Positions 43,535 to 54,899 of a stretch of DNA of 64,000 nucleotides are shown here, piece after piece. Each line of letters begins with the position of its first letter. The first letter of the stretch is position 1. Made by a program: the position numbers and the translations under genes. The notes below the pieces were generated by a model. The model did no database searches. It saw only the letters and a list, made by a program, of their open reading frames with translations, and was not told where the DNA came from. This DNA comes from Rehmannia glutinosa (lineage: Eukaryota > Streptophyta > Magnoliopsida > Lamiales > Orobanchaceae), in contig CM071936.1 of NCBI GenBank assembly GCA_016081115.2, positions 84,125,943-84,189,942 of the forward strand, in the 5' to 3' direction.

Positions 43535-44870
43535 TGTAGGTCCTAATGGGTGATGTGTAAGGTTTATAATGGAGGGGTTGAATAAACCTTACCAACTTTT
43601 CAATATAGTCCTTTTAAAACGTTTTCAGAGTTTTAAACAAATCACCCAAGTCCTTGAGGAACAACTAGGTTGGCTTACATAGCAAAGTTACGCACTCAAC
43701 AGACTCAACTGAGCTGTTGATAGTATAACTTAACTACTTTCAGCTAACACTTAGATTTACAGTTGATTTGGTTTTGTCAGCGGAATATTTTTCACCTTTA
43801 TGATTTTAAACACTTTTTTCTATAACACTTATTTTAGAAATAGTTTTATCAATAGAGTTCAACAATTTTAACTTAGCAGCAGATATAAAATAAATGCAAG
43901 AATTAAATATGACGTAAAGTAAATAAGACATAAATAATTTTTATAGTTGTTCGAGGATGGGGTAATTCCTCTAATCCACTCTTCTCCAACTCCTGGAGGT
44001 CAACAGTCCGAGTCAGCTTTGATCACAAAGCCAGCTGCTCCTTCTTCACAAAATAGCTGTCTTGTTAATTCAGCTCCTTCAAACTCTCGGATTTGTTCAC
44101 ACAACCCTCCAACGAGTCTAAAGCCTCTGGTTCGAACTTGAACCCTACTAGTTCTCCTTCAACCTTGGAGAGTATACCTCTTTGTTCTTTAAACAGTTTT
44201 CCTCTTCAACTGATGAAGTAATCTTTCCTTCAATGAATGTGTTGGATTGAGTTCATTCGAAGTTTAGCTTGAGGATTTCTTTGAAGCTTGAGAAAATTTG
44301 CAGGTTATTGCTTGCTTGAATGCTTGATAGTCTTATGAAATTCGTTGCTTGGGTTACTTTCTCTCACTTACTTCCTCAGCCTTTTATAATGTAGATTTGA
44401 AATTATGTCCGTTAAAGAGATAGACAGAAATTTCAAATCACACTCGTAAGTCGTTAGCTTTTCTTGTCTTGCAACATTGATGTGGATCGTACCATGAATT
44501 AAATGCTCTGAACCTTTCCTTAATCTCTGCAGGTTTTCAGGTACATCTCATTGGTTCCTAGGCTTTTGCACTCTTTCAGCAAAACAGCTTAATTGCTAGC
44601 AGCCTGACACATGCCTATTTCCAGCAAAACCTTGAGTTGTCTTGACAACGGATCTCTTTCAGCTTTCTTCAAGTCTGGTCTGTTGTATACCCTATTGACA
44701 TTCGATTCCAATCATTTTGGAATGAATTAGCTGTCAGTCAGCTAACTGAGACAACTATTCTATCACTTGATTGAGTCTTCACTTAGCTTCACACAACTGA
44801 CACACAGCTGGGTCTCCTCTTCGATCTTCAGTCGACTCTTGTAATCTTCAACTTAGCTGACTCCATCTCA
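43535..44870 (-). repeat. 3' LTR of S2 (subfamily A), start missing
   Basis: The minus strand ends ...GACCTACA at 43535. It matches the S1 5' LTR and 5591-7077, for example GCAGGTTTTCAGGTAC and GACAACGGATCTC. The first roughly 110 LTR bases and the polypurine tract are deleted; the join to the 3' ORF is at about 44870. Confidence 0.85.
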
Positions 44871-44886
44871 GCTTCTTCAGCCCTAG

Positions 44887-45248
44887 CTATTCTATCCATG
44901 CCGTAGCCAGGTTGATATCATTTTCAGCAATTTCCTTCAGTCTAGATGAACAAAGGTGGCAATACTTAGCCAAATCCACATCAGTAATCTTGATGTCGGT
45001 GTTATGGATGGAATACCTTATCTCTCCATCGTGAACCTCAGCATTCACGTAGAACATAGCGACCTCTTCAAGGTACGTATGAGAGAACTCCATGGTGAGA
45101 AATCCTTTTAGGTCGGATTTCTCCAACTTATCAGCTATCTTCTTAGCAAGGGCTTTGTCATCCCTTGCTTCACCAAACCATCAAAATCCACCGTAGAACC
45201 GAAGTGGATCTTCTCATCCATCTTCATAAAGTCAAAACTTGAAGCCAT
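44887..45248 (-). pseudogene. S2 3' ORF, N-terminal domain
   Basis: ATG at 45248 gives MASSFDFMKMDEKIHF, with a one-base loss near 45165. 45126-44887 then reads MEKSDLKGFLTMEFSHTYLE, EVAMFYVNAEVHDGEIRYSI, TDIKITDVDLAKYC and IAENDINLATAWIE. It is nearly co-linear with S1 27549-27905. The rest is lost at the join with the LTR (about 44870). Confidence 0.7.
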
Positions 45249-45823
45249 TTCAGAAAATGAACAATGAAAACTTGAACTTTGAATGTTGTATAAACTAGGG
45301 TTTTTTCTTGGTTGCAGAGAGAACTTTGTCTTTGCTTTAAGAGAGATGAGTGTAATGTGAGGAGAGAGAAATTAACTTTTGGGTATATAAGGGATGTGAG
45401 GGGACAATTTTTAGAATTTGAAAAGGTTGATCACGATCAACGGTTGAGATTAAAAGCTTGGAACCACATTAATTTCTCCGCATTAAATGCAACAACATTT
45501 ATATCCAATCATAGGCTAAATGTGTACAAGCTTTATTCTGACACCATAATTACGCTGACGTAATTCCCAAAAACATTCTCGCTTGCAGAAAATGACTGCA
45601 TTTTGTCACTTAGCTCTTAAATAACTCATCTATCTTCCAAAAGTGACTTAACTCTACTTCTCTCTTCACATGATGATCACTCAACTGTCAGCTAACTCGA
45701 TACAGCTGACTAGCCGTCTTGACTATTTTACTTGGCTGAAAATGAAACTTTGCTAATTTCCAATTTTCTCTTTTCTGACTCTATTGATTCAGTCTTCTTA
45801 GTCTCCTAACTCAGCTCAATCAG
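45249..45823 (-). other. S2 spacer between RNase H and 3' ORF
   Basis: Antisense equivalent of 27001-27548. It includes a TATA-like minus-strand ATTGGATATAAATG near 45500. The 83-codon plus-strand ORF at 45312-45563 is antisense to it. Conservation in both copies supports functional spacer sequence in the family. Confidence 0.4.
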
Positions 45824-46570
45824 TCATAGCCCATTTTTAAGCACTTCAAATCTTGATTCACATAATGGCTTAGTGAATATATCAGCTAACTGCTTATCAG
45901 TTGAGGTGTATTCCAAGGTGATGTCTTTTTTTTTTAACATGATCTCAAATGAAATGATATCTGACGTCAATGTGGTTAGTTCTTGAATGCAATACTGGAT
46001 TTTGAGTAATTGCAAAAGCACTATGTTATCACACATATTTGGAATTTCTTTTTCTTCTATATCATAGTCTCTTAGCTATTGCCTCATCCATAAAACTTGG
46101 GAATAATAGCTGCCTACAGCTATGTACTCTGCTTCAGCTGTGGATGTAGCTATTGAATTTTGTTTCTTGCTGAATCAAGAAACTAATCTATTTCCAAGTA
46201 TTTGACAGGTATCTGAAGTACTTTTCCTGTCTACTCTACATACAACGTAGTCTGAGTCTAAGTAGCCAACTAACTTGAATCCTCCATCCTTTGGATACCG
46301 TAACCCACCTTCTTGGCATCCCTTCAAATACCTTAGGATTCCCTTGCCTGCAGTCATATGACTCTTTTTTGGTGCAGATTGAAAACTAGAACATACACCT
46401 ACAACAAAGGTGATGTCTAGCATACTTGTTGTCAAAGAGAGCAATGATCCAATAGGTGCTCTATATCTAGTTTGATCTACAACTTTTCCATATGCATCTA
46501 TATCCATCTTGATTGATGTATTCATGGGAATCTTCACTGATGACTTCTCTTCCATACCAAATTTATTCAT
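45824..46570 (-). pseudogene. S2 RNase H
   Basis: 46570-46175: MNKFGMEEKSSVKIPM, RYRAPIGSLLSLTT, GILRYLKGCQEGGLRYPKDG, KLVGYLDSDYV, RKSTSDTCQILGN. After a break, 46036-45824 ends with KKKDITLEYTSTDKQLADIF, TKPLCESRFEVLKNGL. A better-kept version of S1 26227-26997, with frame changes near 46150. Confidence 0.75.
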
Positions 46571-47259
46571 TAAATCTCTGGTACATTTGGTTTGACTTAT
46601 GAATGTTCAATCTTTCAATTGCTTGACTTGAAGACCTAGGAAGAAAGTCAGCTCTCCCATCATACTCATTTCAAACTTCCCTTGCATAAGGTTTGAAAAC
46701 TTGTCACACAGCTCTTTATTTGTGGATCCAAATATGATGTCATCCACATAAATTTGAACAAGCAATATACTCTCCCCATCTTGAATTCTGAAAGTGTTCT
46801 ATCAACCTTGTCTTTGGTGAATCCATTGTCAATGAGAAACTGAGACAATGTTTCATACCAAGCTCTTAATGCTTGTTTCAATCCATAAAGAGCTTTCTTG
46901 AGCTTGTAGACTTTATCTCCAATAGTTTTCTGCTCAAAACCTGGAGGTTGCTCCACATAGACTTGCTTCCAAATGTCCATTCAAAAATACACCTCTCACA
47001 TCCATTTGATACACAATGAAGTTCTTGTGTGCAACATAAGCAAGAAACATCCTAATTGCTTCCAATCTAGCAACATGAGCAAAGTTTGCTCTTGGTAATA
47101 CCCTTTGGCTACCAATCTTTCTTTGTTTCTTACAACAGATCCTTCCTCATTCATCTTGTTCGTGAATACCCACTTAGTACCAATAACATTTTGGTGGGTA
47201 CGCCTTTGAACCATTTCCCAAACTTTATTTCTTTCAAACTGATTCAGTTCTTCATGCAT
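46571..47259 (-). pseudogene. S2 reverse transcriptase
   Basis: Starts EELNQFERNKVWEMVQRRTH, NVIGTKWVFTNKMNEEGSVV and LVAKGYYQE (47259-47090), is broken around 47090-46980, then QVYVEQPPGFEQKTIGDKVY and KLKKALYGLKQALRAWYETL. The catalytic YVDD coding bases are intact at 46739-46750 but reached through a frameshift. It then runs into the RNase H connection. Confidence 0.8.
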
Positions 47260-47268
47260 AACCTGAAT

Positions 47269-48460
47269 TCAATGTGTGTCATCCAATGCTTGTGACACAT
47301 CTTTAGTCTTTATCTGAGAGATGAAACAACTAAACATAGCTTCATGTTGGGCTCTTAATCTGGTTCTTACTCCATCTCTAACATTTCCAATGATTAACTC
47401 ATGTGGATGGTCTCTCAGCCATCTCACATCTGGTTGGGGTAAGTTTACTGGATTCAGCCATCTCGCAGCTATGTTGTCTTGAACAACTTTTTCATCATCA
47501 TTCAGCTGCAGACCTTCCGGCTGTCTCTGAGATTCAGCTACCTCATCTTCATCAGGGTTGAGTGTTGTTATATCTTCCTCAACATAGGGACTCTTCTGAA
47601 TAGTTAGTTGATTCTTTTTCTCAGCTAACTCATCTATGTCTCCATTAACATTGGGTTCATCAAAAACCACATGGACAGACTCTTCTCTTTCCATCGTCCT
47701 TTTGTTCAGCACTCTATAAGCTTTACTCTTAGCTGAGTGTCCTAAAAAGATACATTCATCAGCTTTCGCATCTAAAGCTTTTAGATAGTCCTTGCCATTG
47801 TTGTGGATGAAACACTTACATCCAAAGATTATAAAATATCCAACATTTTGCATCCTCTTGTTCAAATTTCATATGGAGTGTTGGACAATTGCCTGTTAAT
47901 CATACACCTATTCTAAGTGTAACAATCACTGTTGATGGCTTCAACCCAAAACCTCTTAGGCAATCTAACTTCGGCTAACATTGTCCTTGCAGCTTCCTTG
48001 AGAGTTTTGTTCCTTCTTTCAGCTACTACATTCTGCTGTGGAGTTCTTGCAGCTGACAACTCATGAGAAATACCATTTTCAATACAATACTAAGTTATAA
48101 TCCCATTGACAAACTCAGTTCCCATGTTAGACCTTATCTTAATAATTGCTTGACTTTTCTCATTTTGTACTCTCCTCATCAGCTGAGGCAATCTCTGCAA
48201 GGTTTTCTTCTTTTTACAAATAAAAATTGTCCATGTGTATCATGAATAATCATCTACCACCACTAAGGTGTATTTCCTTACACTGATACTAGCAGGTTCA
48301 ATAGGACCAAATAAATCCATGTGCAACAGATGTAATATCCTGGTTGAAGAAAGACTTGACTTATCCTTGAAAGATGATTTGATTTGCTTTCCCATCTGGC
48401 ATGTATCACAAATGCTTTCCTTATTATATACTGAGTCGGGAAATCCTTTCACAAGATGAC
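47269..48460 (-). pseudogene. S2 integrase
   Basis: 48452-48240: SICDTCQMGKQIKSS (zinc-binding cysteines), LHMDLFGPIEPASI (first catalytic D), YTLVVVDDYS. The second D region reads KIRSNMGTEFVNG, so D is replaced by N. The RRN...LKEAA block lies near 48000. 47865-47269 is the C-terminal region: KCFIHNNGKDYLKALDAKAD, CIFLGHSAKSKAYRVLNK, VHVVFDEPNVNG and LRDHPHELIIGNVRDGVRTR. Confidence 0.8.
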
Positions 48461-48990
48461 TCCTTCAAGCTTGTTGATTGTCTTAAAATTCAGGTGACTC
48501 AGCTTCTTATGCCACATGCAACTTGATTCGATTGTACTCTTTGCTAGTAGACATGTGCTTGGTGTAGTAGTTAACAAATCCACTACATACATGTTCTTCT
48601 GCCTTGATCCTTGAACAACAATTCATTGTATTCAGCATTCTTGATCTGGCAAACTCCCATATTGAATCCCACATTGTAGCCTTTGTCACAGAGTTGGCTG
48701 ATGCTTTGTAGGTTGAAGTTGAGACCTTCAACATATGCAATATCTGTGATTTTCAATCCATTTTTCCTTATAGATCATGTGTCTTTGATTTCCCCTAGAG
48801 CTGCATTTCCTCCAAATATGACTTTTGCACCTTTGATTTCCTTGAATTTTGACAGATTTCTCTTATTTCCTGCCACAAGTCTGGAACAGCCACTGTCCAT
48901 ATACCAGGTTCCTTGGCACTCATCTATTACCTACCTTCAATCAAGGAAATCAGTTTTTAGGTTCCCATATGTGTCTGGGTCCTGAGGGGT
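48461..48990 (-). pseudogene. S2 protease and GAG-pre-integrase region
   Basis: Minus-strand sequence for WYMDSGCSRL near 48895 (protease motif), then SKFKEIKGAKVIFGGNAALG near 48850-48790, HMLKVSTSTYKASANSVTKA (48740-48680) and NCCSRIKAEEHVCSGF. This supplies the region that LINE insertion and deletion removed from S1. Confidence 0.7.
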
Positions 48991-50500
48991 TAGTGCTATA
49001 AGATGTTCCAACCAACCTATAATCAGATGATTTGACTCTAAGAGGGTGCCACCTATCAGTTCCATAATCATAATGCACGTTAGCAAATTACTTGGGAGTT
49101 TTAGGATCATACAACCGTCTCTTTTGTCTGTATGCATGTGTGTGTGTGTGTTTGAGCATTTGCTTTCTTAGGGTAGTAATGGAATTTCTGTGCATGTTGG
49201 GTTTTGTGCCTTAGTGCATATGTGTGCTGATTATAGCTCTTTTGCCTTGGGAATGACCTATGATGAGGTTGAGGTCTTTGCAACTTTGGCTTGTATCCCA
49301 TAGGTCTTGGTTTATATCTCACTTGATTATTCCGATCATCTTGGCTTGGGTTATTACTATCATTCCCATCATTTGACTTTCTTTGTTGAAATCTCTGGGG
49401 CTTTTGGCAGCTCTATTTAGATTTCAGAGTATTTCCTATTTGGAGTCTACTGATGGACTTTTCTGAATTTGGTTTAAGCTGTCATGTCAGCATACTCAAC
49501 TGGCTTCTTCCCTTTTCCCTTATATCCAAGGCTAGTATGGTTGTGATTGTGTTTTTGAGTGAGTGTTGGTGCAACATATGGTGATTTGGATTTTTGGATT
49601 CCCCCATTGGTTGAGGATCCTTTTTCCATAACCACTCTTGGGACTTGGGCATGCACAAAAGAATTAAATCTAATGCCTGTCTTGTCACCACTTTCTTTTT
49701 GAGTCATTATAAGTTCATCCAATGATTTGGATGCCTTATTGAATGAAGCAATCACATTTTTAAGATATATTTCCCTCTTTTCTGTAGCAGCTAAGTATAC
49801 TTGGATCTTGGCAATTTCAGTCTTCAGCTTAGTATTCTCATCAACTATGTGCTTAGAGTACTCAGCTCTTTAGTCAGCTATGAGTTTTGGCATTTAAGCT
49901 GGTTATTTTCCTCATTTAACAGTGTGTGTGAGGTTTTTATTTTCTCAAAAACTTTCATCATTTTGCCAATTGAATCATAAAGATCTATGGGTGATGAAGT
50001 GTTTGTGTCACAATCACTATCACTAGAATCAGAATGAGATGAGTTAAAGTGTACCTCATCTTCTTGATCTTTTGATTCTTGTTCTTTGGCCATGGGACAT
50101 ATCAAAACCTCTTCCTCTGTATCACTTGAGTAGTCTGCTTCACTACTATCTGGGTTTGTTGGCTCCTTGCAGTTAGCTAGCTCAGCAGTCTCAGCAGCCA
50201 ACATGGCTTTCTTCTTTTCTTGTCTTCTTTCCCTGAAGAATTTTCTTTCTTCATCATTTATGTACTTGTTGATTGGGGGATAGGGACGGTCAACAACAAA
50301 GTGTCCTATTTACAACACAGGTTCTCAGCTCTCTGCAAGTTCTCAGCTCTCTGTGGGTCAATAACAGGTTCTCAGCTCTATCAGTCCTCTGATTATCAGC
50401 TCTCTGATACTGAGTTCTTTGATGTTCAGCTCTCTTGGGTGGACTGTCCTCCCTTACTTTGGAGGGTGATGAGTGTCTTGTAGATGATTCACCCTTGTTC
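48991..50500 (-). pseudogene. gag: S2 gag, C-terminal half
   Basis: 50480-50205 is the zinc-knuckle area with short repeats of AGAGCTGAGAACC (50322-50400) and the knuckle degraded (GHFVVDRPYPP). 50204-49878: AAETAELANCKEPTNPDSSE, ADYSSDTEEEVLICPMAKEQ, ESKDQEDEVHFNSSHSDSSD, HTLLNEENNQLK. 49755-49474: ASFNKASKSLDELIMTQKES. 49322-48991 is a basic linker (RYKPRPMGYKPKLQRPQPHH). It begins abruptly at NKGESS where the LTR at 50502 abuts. Confidence 0.8.
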
Positions 50501-50501
50501 T

Positions 50502-51695
50502 TGTAGGTCCCAAGGGGTGTAGTGTAAGGTTTAGAAGGAGGGGTGTTGAATAAACCTTACCAAATTTTCACTTTTAGTCTTTTTAAGAATTTAAACAGAG
50601 TTGACTCAAATCAGTTAAGTCCTTGGGAGACAGCTAGGTTGGCTTATTTTAGCTAAGTTACCCACTCAACAGACTCGACTGAGATGTTTATAGTATAACT
50701 CTGCTACGTCAGCTAACACTTAACTTTTTAGTTGATTTGGTTCTTAACAGCGGAAGACTTAACACCCTTTGTTAGTTTTAAGCTAGTTTTAACCACTTGT
50801 TTTAACACTTGTTATTATCAGATGGATAGCAAAATAACGTATCAGCAGATATGAAAATATAGTCAAGAAAGTGAATGATGAGAGTAAATAACACAAGCAA
50901 ATTTATAGTGGTTTGAGGATAGGGTAATTTCTCTACTCCACTCTTCGCCAACTCCTGGAGGTATCCACTAGGTAAAAGTTCAAGTTACAAAGTAGTTCTC
51001 AGTCTAGAGACAACCTTTATCACACAGTTGGCTTCTCCTGCAACTCAGCTTCTTCACAAGACAACTGCCTTGCTACTTCAACTCCCTTCAAGTCTTTGGA
51101 ATTGATCACACACTCTTTCAACAAACTTGAATCTTCTAGTTTGACCTTGAACCTTTCTACAACTCTTTCAACTTGGAAAGTAGACCCTTTTTTCGTTCTT
51201 TAAACTTTTCCTCTTCAACTGGTTGAAGTAATCTTTCCTTCACAGCGTGTGTTGGATCGAGTTCCTTCGAGTTTTAGGCATGAAGAATTTTCTTGATAAA
51301 CTTGAGAATATTGCAGGTTAGGCTTGCTTGATAATTGCTTGATTTGTTCGTGTTTTTTTAGGTAACCTTTTCTCAAATGCTTCCTCAGCCTTTTATAGTG
51401 TTCATTTGATAATTTACCCGTTGAAGAGATATGTTATTTTCAAATGACACTCCTTGTTCGTTGACTTGTCTTTCCTTGGTCTGCAGAGATGTGATGTTGA
51501 CCATTCCTCGTATTAAATGGCTCTTTGGCTTTACAGGGTCTGACAAATGCTCCAGTGTTTCCCATTGGCTTATTCCTTTTGCATGTTTCTGGGCCAAACA
51601 CTTTAAGACCTGGCAGCTTGGATTTATTACTATATAGAGTAATATCCTTAACTTCCTTCCAACGGATCAATGTCAGTTGTCTTGACTTGACTTAT
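50502..51695 (-). repeat. Copia LTR of subfamily B, truncated
   Basis: The end GGGACCTACA (minus) lies at 50502. The sequence resembles S4's LTR at 59536-61065 (CCTCGTATTAAATG, CCCATTGG, CACTTTAAGACCTGGCAG) more than S2's own 3' LTR (43535-44870). A minus TATA-like ACTATAAAAGG lies near 51392. The upstream ~350 bases are missing, lost at the border with S3 near 51695. Confidence 0.75.
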
Positions 51696-52009
51696 GCCTT
51701 TACCCCTTGACTTGGATTTTATCATGATTTTGATGATTGTGTTTAAAATGTGTTTATACACCAAAACAATGTTTCCAAGTGTTGTTCAAATACTCCTATA
51801 AATTTTAAATTATTTCTCGGAGTATTATCTTGAGGTTTATTTCTCGATTATTCAAAAAAATTCATTTTGGGCGATATTAAAAGTGATTTTCATGTTTTAA
51901 AGTGTTTTTAACATTTACCGAATACCATCAAGGTAAAACGGTGCCCGAAAAATAAAGTTGGAATTTTTCCACCAACCGAAAACTCCCTGGAATTAGCTGA
52001 CCGGTTGAC

Positions 52010-52315
52010 CCCTAGGTCAACCGGTGCCTGAGAGATTAGAATCACATGTTTTCAGCAAAAATTGTACAGGGATGGGTTGACCCCCGGTCGACCGGTCCAC
52101 CACAAGGGTTGACCCAAGGATCCGTGCCTCCCCTGCCTCTCTGTCCTCTTCTGTTTCATTTTGTGAAAGATGCAGGTACAGGTCGACCTCTTGGTCAATT
52201 GGTTGACCAGGTGGTCGACCGGTCGACCCCCCCAGTCGACCTGTGTGGGACTCCAACTCAAAGGACTGATTTTTGAATATTTGTATTGGTCGACCGGTCG
52301 ACCACATGGGTTGAC
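52010..52315. repeat. GGTCGACCGGTCGACC palindrome cluster (S3 U3)
   Basis: GGTTGACCCCTAGGTCAACC (52003-52022), CCGGTCGACCGGTCC (52085-52099), GGTGGTCGACCGGTCGACC (52209-52227) and GGTCGACCGGTCGACC (52289-52304), among half-sites GGTTGACC. It lies 150-450 bases before the LTR TATA box. Confidence 0.85.
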
Positions 52316-52465
52316 CAGTGTAAAATCAGCGATTTTTGAGTTTTTGGGAGACAACTTTTCCTGGTTTTGGGGAGTTGATTTGTAACAGCTATATTGATGA
52401 TTTAACTTGTATTTCTTTTTAGATTTCACTCTCCAGGAGGAGCCTATCAATGTTCAATACCTCTC

Positions 52466-52476
52466 CTATAAATAGA
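52466..52476 (+). promoter_or_regulatory. TATA box of S3 LTR
   Basis: CCTATAAATAG is a strong match within the LTR, about 510 bases before its end. Confidence 0.65.
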
Positions 52477-52809
52477 AGAAGATTTGGAGCTACAAATACA
52501 AGAGAGAATACTACAACACAACAAGATACATTCAAGCAAACACTTTTGTTCTTCAATTTCAATATTTTTGTTGTAATAGCCTAAGGTCTTTCAATATCAC
52601 ATCTTGAGGTCTAGGCTTAATTCTTGATTACACTTGCACTCAAAGTTTTTGTATAATTCATTATCGAGTTGTAATCTTGAATTTGGGTTTCTCATTCAAC
52701 ACAAGATATCTTTGTGAGTGTTCTTGTGGTAAGAACACACTTGGGTGATCTTAGGTGTTAGGTGTAAGAAGATTGTGTTAATCTTCTTGTTGAAGAGTTT
52801 GGTGCTCTT

Positions 52810-52925
52810 TGAGGTGTTGAAGAATTTGGTGTTCATCAAGTCGGAAGATTGTGGTGATCTTCAAAAGGTGTTGTTGCAAGAAGATTGTGGTAATCTTCAA
52901 GGGAGATTATGGTAATCTCCAAAGA
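52810..52925 (+). repeat. Short repeats GAAGATTGTGGTAATCTTC in S3 LTR
   Basis: AGATTGTG(T/G)T(T/A)ATCT units, each a small palindrome, recur about four times (near 52767, 52843, 52879 and 52905). They lie in the transcribed leader. Function unknown. Confidence 0.7.
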
Positions 52926-52986
52926 GGTGTTGTAAGGTGATGTTGTATTAATTGTGGTAATTATCGTAGCCACTTGGACTTACAAG

Positions 52987-52998
52987 TGGTATCAGAGG
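52987..52998 (+). other. Primer binding site, initiator-Met tRNA type (S3)
   Basis: TGGTATCAGAGG, one mismatch from the common TGGTATCAGAGC copia site, two bases after the LTR end. Confidence 0.85.
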
Positions 52999-53048
52999 CA
53001 AACTCTTTCGCAAGCTCGTTCCACATCACGAGTAAAGAGGAACGATCA

Positions 53049-53983
53049 TTGGCTACGAATGAAGTCTACCTTACCGGCGCCTCCAGCAAGACACCATTAT
53101 TTGATTCCAAAAATTACACATTTTGGAAAGAAAGAATGGAATGCTATTTACAAAGTTGTGGGTTCGATATTTGGAACACGGTCATTAATGGAGTATCCAT
53201 CCCGATGAAAGACGAACCACTCACCTCCAAAGTCCTCAAGGAGCTCAATGATGAAGAAAAGGAAATTCTCTCCTTAATCATATTCTAGGAATTCGATCGG
53301 CACATGAAGTATGGAGAAAACTAGAAGCTATCTATGAAGTATATGCAAATGAAATGAGCTATTCAAAAGCATCTACCTCTCAATCGGATACAACATCAAT
53401 TCCAACAACATGGGATGAGCTTCCTACAACTTCCGATGATAAAAAAGTCTAACAATGTCTTATGGGCATCGAAGAAGAAAATGAGGTACGCTCTAAACCC
53501 TCTACTTCTTTTGATAATGAATCACAAGATGATTATAGTGAATTGAAAAATGATTTTGATGAGCTTCAATATGAATTCCAAAGCGTACTTGTTAAATACA
53601 AAAATTTGAAAAAGGAATTCAATGTTTTGAAAAATGATAATGATATCTTATTTACTTCTTATGAATCACTTTCTTGTGCTCACACTACCACACTTGATAA
53701 GGTTAGAAACCCTGAAAAGGAAAATGTATCTCTTGAGAAGGATATTAATTGTATGAAAAATGACTCGACCAAGTTTAATTTGAGTACCAATAAAAGGACC
53801 AAAATACTTGATGTACATCGTTGTGATCATTTGAAATTAGGACTTGGTTATAAGCCTAAGAACCAAGTCTCTATGCATGTTGGTCAATATGCTCTTAAAA
53901 TTGTTACTTGCTTTTATTGTGGTAAGAAGGGTCACACGGCTAATACTTGTCGGGCTAGTAATAGCTTTAATTATTATTGGTGA
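53049..53983 (+). pseudogene. gag: Gag of S3, broken
   Basis: LATNEVYLTGASSKTP (the first residue is TTG where ATG is expected, 53049-53051), then FDSKNYTFWKERMECYLQSC and IWNTVINGVSIP, a capsid start typical of sireviruses. It stops near 53288. The second part, 53462-53983, has EEENEVRSKPSTSFDNES, a coiled coil (KYKNLKKEFNVLKNDND), then a complete zinc knuckle CFYCGKKGHTANTC and NPEGPKHLRVP. In between, frames are broken. The ATG at 52974 belongs to the LTR. Confidence 0.75.
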
Positions 53984-54129
53984 CCTAAAAGTCTCAATGG
54001 TAATCCCGAAGGACCCAAACATTTGAGGGTACCACAAAACAATGTCATATTAGGTACTCGGTGGAAAAATAATCAAAGAAAAGTCATACCGTCAAGAAGA
54101 CGTCAAATGCCCGTATCATTTAATCAAAA

Positions 54130-54300
54130 AGAAGACATCATCACGATAAATTCTCAAGAAGGAGATACTATCAACAATGGGAAGGACACACACCTTAGAA
54201 ATGGAGTAATTTCAGAAGCCATCATCAACAAAATGAGTTTCCAAGAGAAATACATCATCAACAATGGGAAAGGCACAACCCGTGGAAATGGCGTAATTGG
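54130..54300 (+). repeat. Two imperfect ~88-base direct repeats after S3 gag
   Basis: CATCATCACGATAAATTCTC...AACAATGGGAAGGACACAC...AAATGGAGTAATT is repeated as CATCATCAACAAAATGAG...AACAATGGGAAAGGCACAA...AAATGGCGTAATT. The 127-codon ORF at 54023-54406 spans both. It is not part of any copia domain I recognise. Confidence 0.6.
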
Positions 54301-54899
54301 TAAACCATATCTCCCTATTTTAATACGCATAGTGTGTTATTATTATGCATTATTTTATTTTTGTCTTAAAATTGTCAAAATGATTTTTCAAAGATATCTC
54401 TTATAAAAATGAGGTCTCTATTATATACTTTCGGATTTTCAAAAACACTTTTAAAGGAGACCTTAAATGGACATTCATTTTAAACTCTTGTATACTTACA
54501 AGTTTTATCACTCTCTTGATGATTTAAGCGAAAGCATTGTATACGTGTGTTATTTCTTAAATTGCCTTAGCCATTTTTGTCCATTAACATTTTTACTATG
54601 CTCTTGTGTAAGATTTTTTGTCAAAGTTTTAAATATCTTGATATACATGTTCGTCAACATATTATCTAATTTATGATTTATCAAGATTGACATAAACATT
54701 TAAGGCATGATCAATATTGCTTTTTAATCGCATAGACAATATATATTTTGTGCTATTTTTCTTGCAAATAAAAGCGATGTCGTTAATGAGTTTGTTAAGT
54801 TGTGTACACTTATTGAGAATGAGAAAGGAAGAACTTCAAATATTTGGAAGTTTTATTATGAACACCAAAGATCAATTGGATACACAGAGATTTGACAGA
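54301..54899. other. Unassigned AT-rich stretch between S3 and A3
   Basis: No domain or clear repeat. Probably the remains of S3 and the U3 start of the A3 LTR. Small plus-strand ORFs (54467-54676, 54717-54905) have no recognisable features. Confidence 0.4.

Larger units (their letters stand above)
43535..50501 (-). mobile_element. Sirevirus-like copia element S2, truncated
   Basis: Minus order: gag C-terminal half (50500-49000), protease/pre-integrase (48990-48460), integrase (48460-47270), RT (47259-46570), RNase H (46570-45824), spacer, 3' ORF N-terminus (45248-44887), 3' LTR (44870-43535). The LTR, pol and 3' ORF match S1. The primer site and gag N-terminus are missing, replaced by an LTR of another subfamily at 50502. 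Most of the 3' ORF is also deleted. Confidence 0.85.
51725..52984 (+). repeat. 5' LTR of S3
   Basis: It ends CACTTGGACTTACA at 52984, two bases before the primer site. TATA box CCTATAAATAG is at 52466-52476, with a palindrome cluster at 52010-52315. The downstream part is rich in AAGATTGTGGTAATCTTC repeats (52810-52925). The start is uncertain; TGATTTTGATGATTG at 51725 is a guess. Confidence 0.65.
51725..54300 (+). mobile_element. Sirevirus-like copia element S3 (LTR plus gag only)
   Basis: Layout: LTR about 51725-52984, primer site 52987-52998, gag 53049-53983, then a repeat block (54130-54300). No protease, integrase, RT or 3' LTR is present. The gag and LTR differ from S1/S2/S4, so it is a separate family. 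Limits are approximate on both sides. Confidence 0.65.

Noticed and set aside
44887..45248. A host gene (short conserved protein) at 44.9-45.2 kb
   Set aside because: Co-linear with the S1 3' ORF N-terminus and in the matching place of S2, so it is part of the retroelement.
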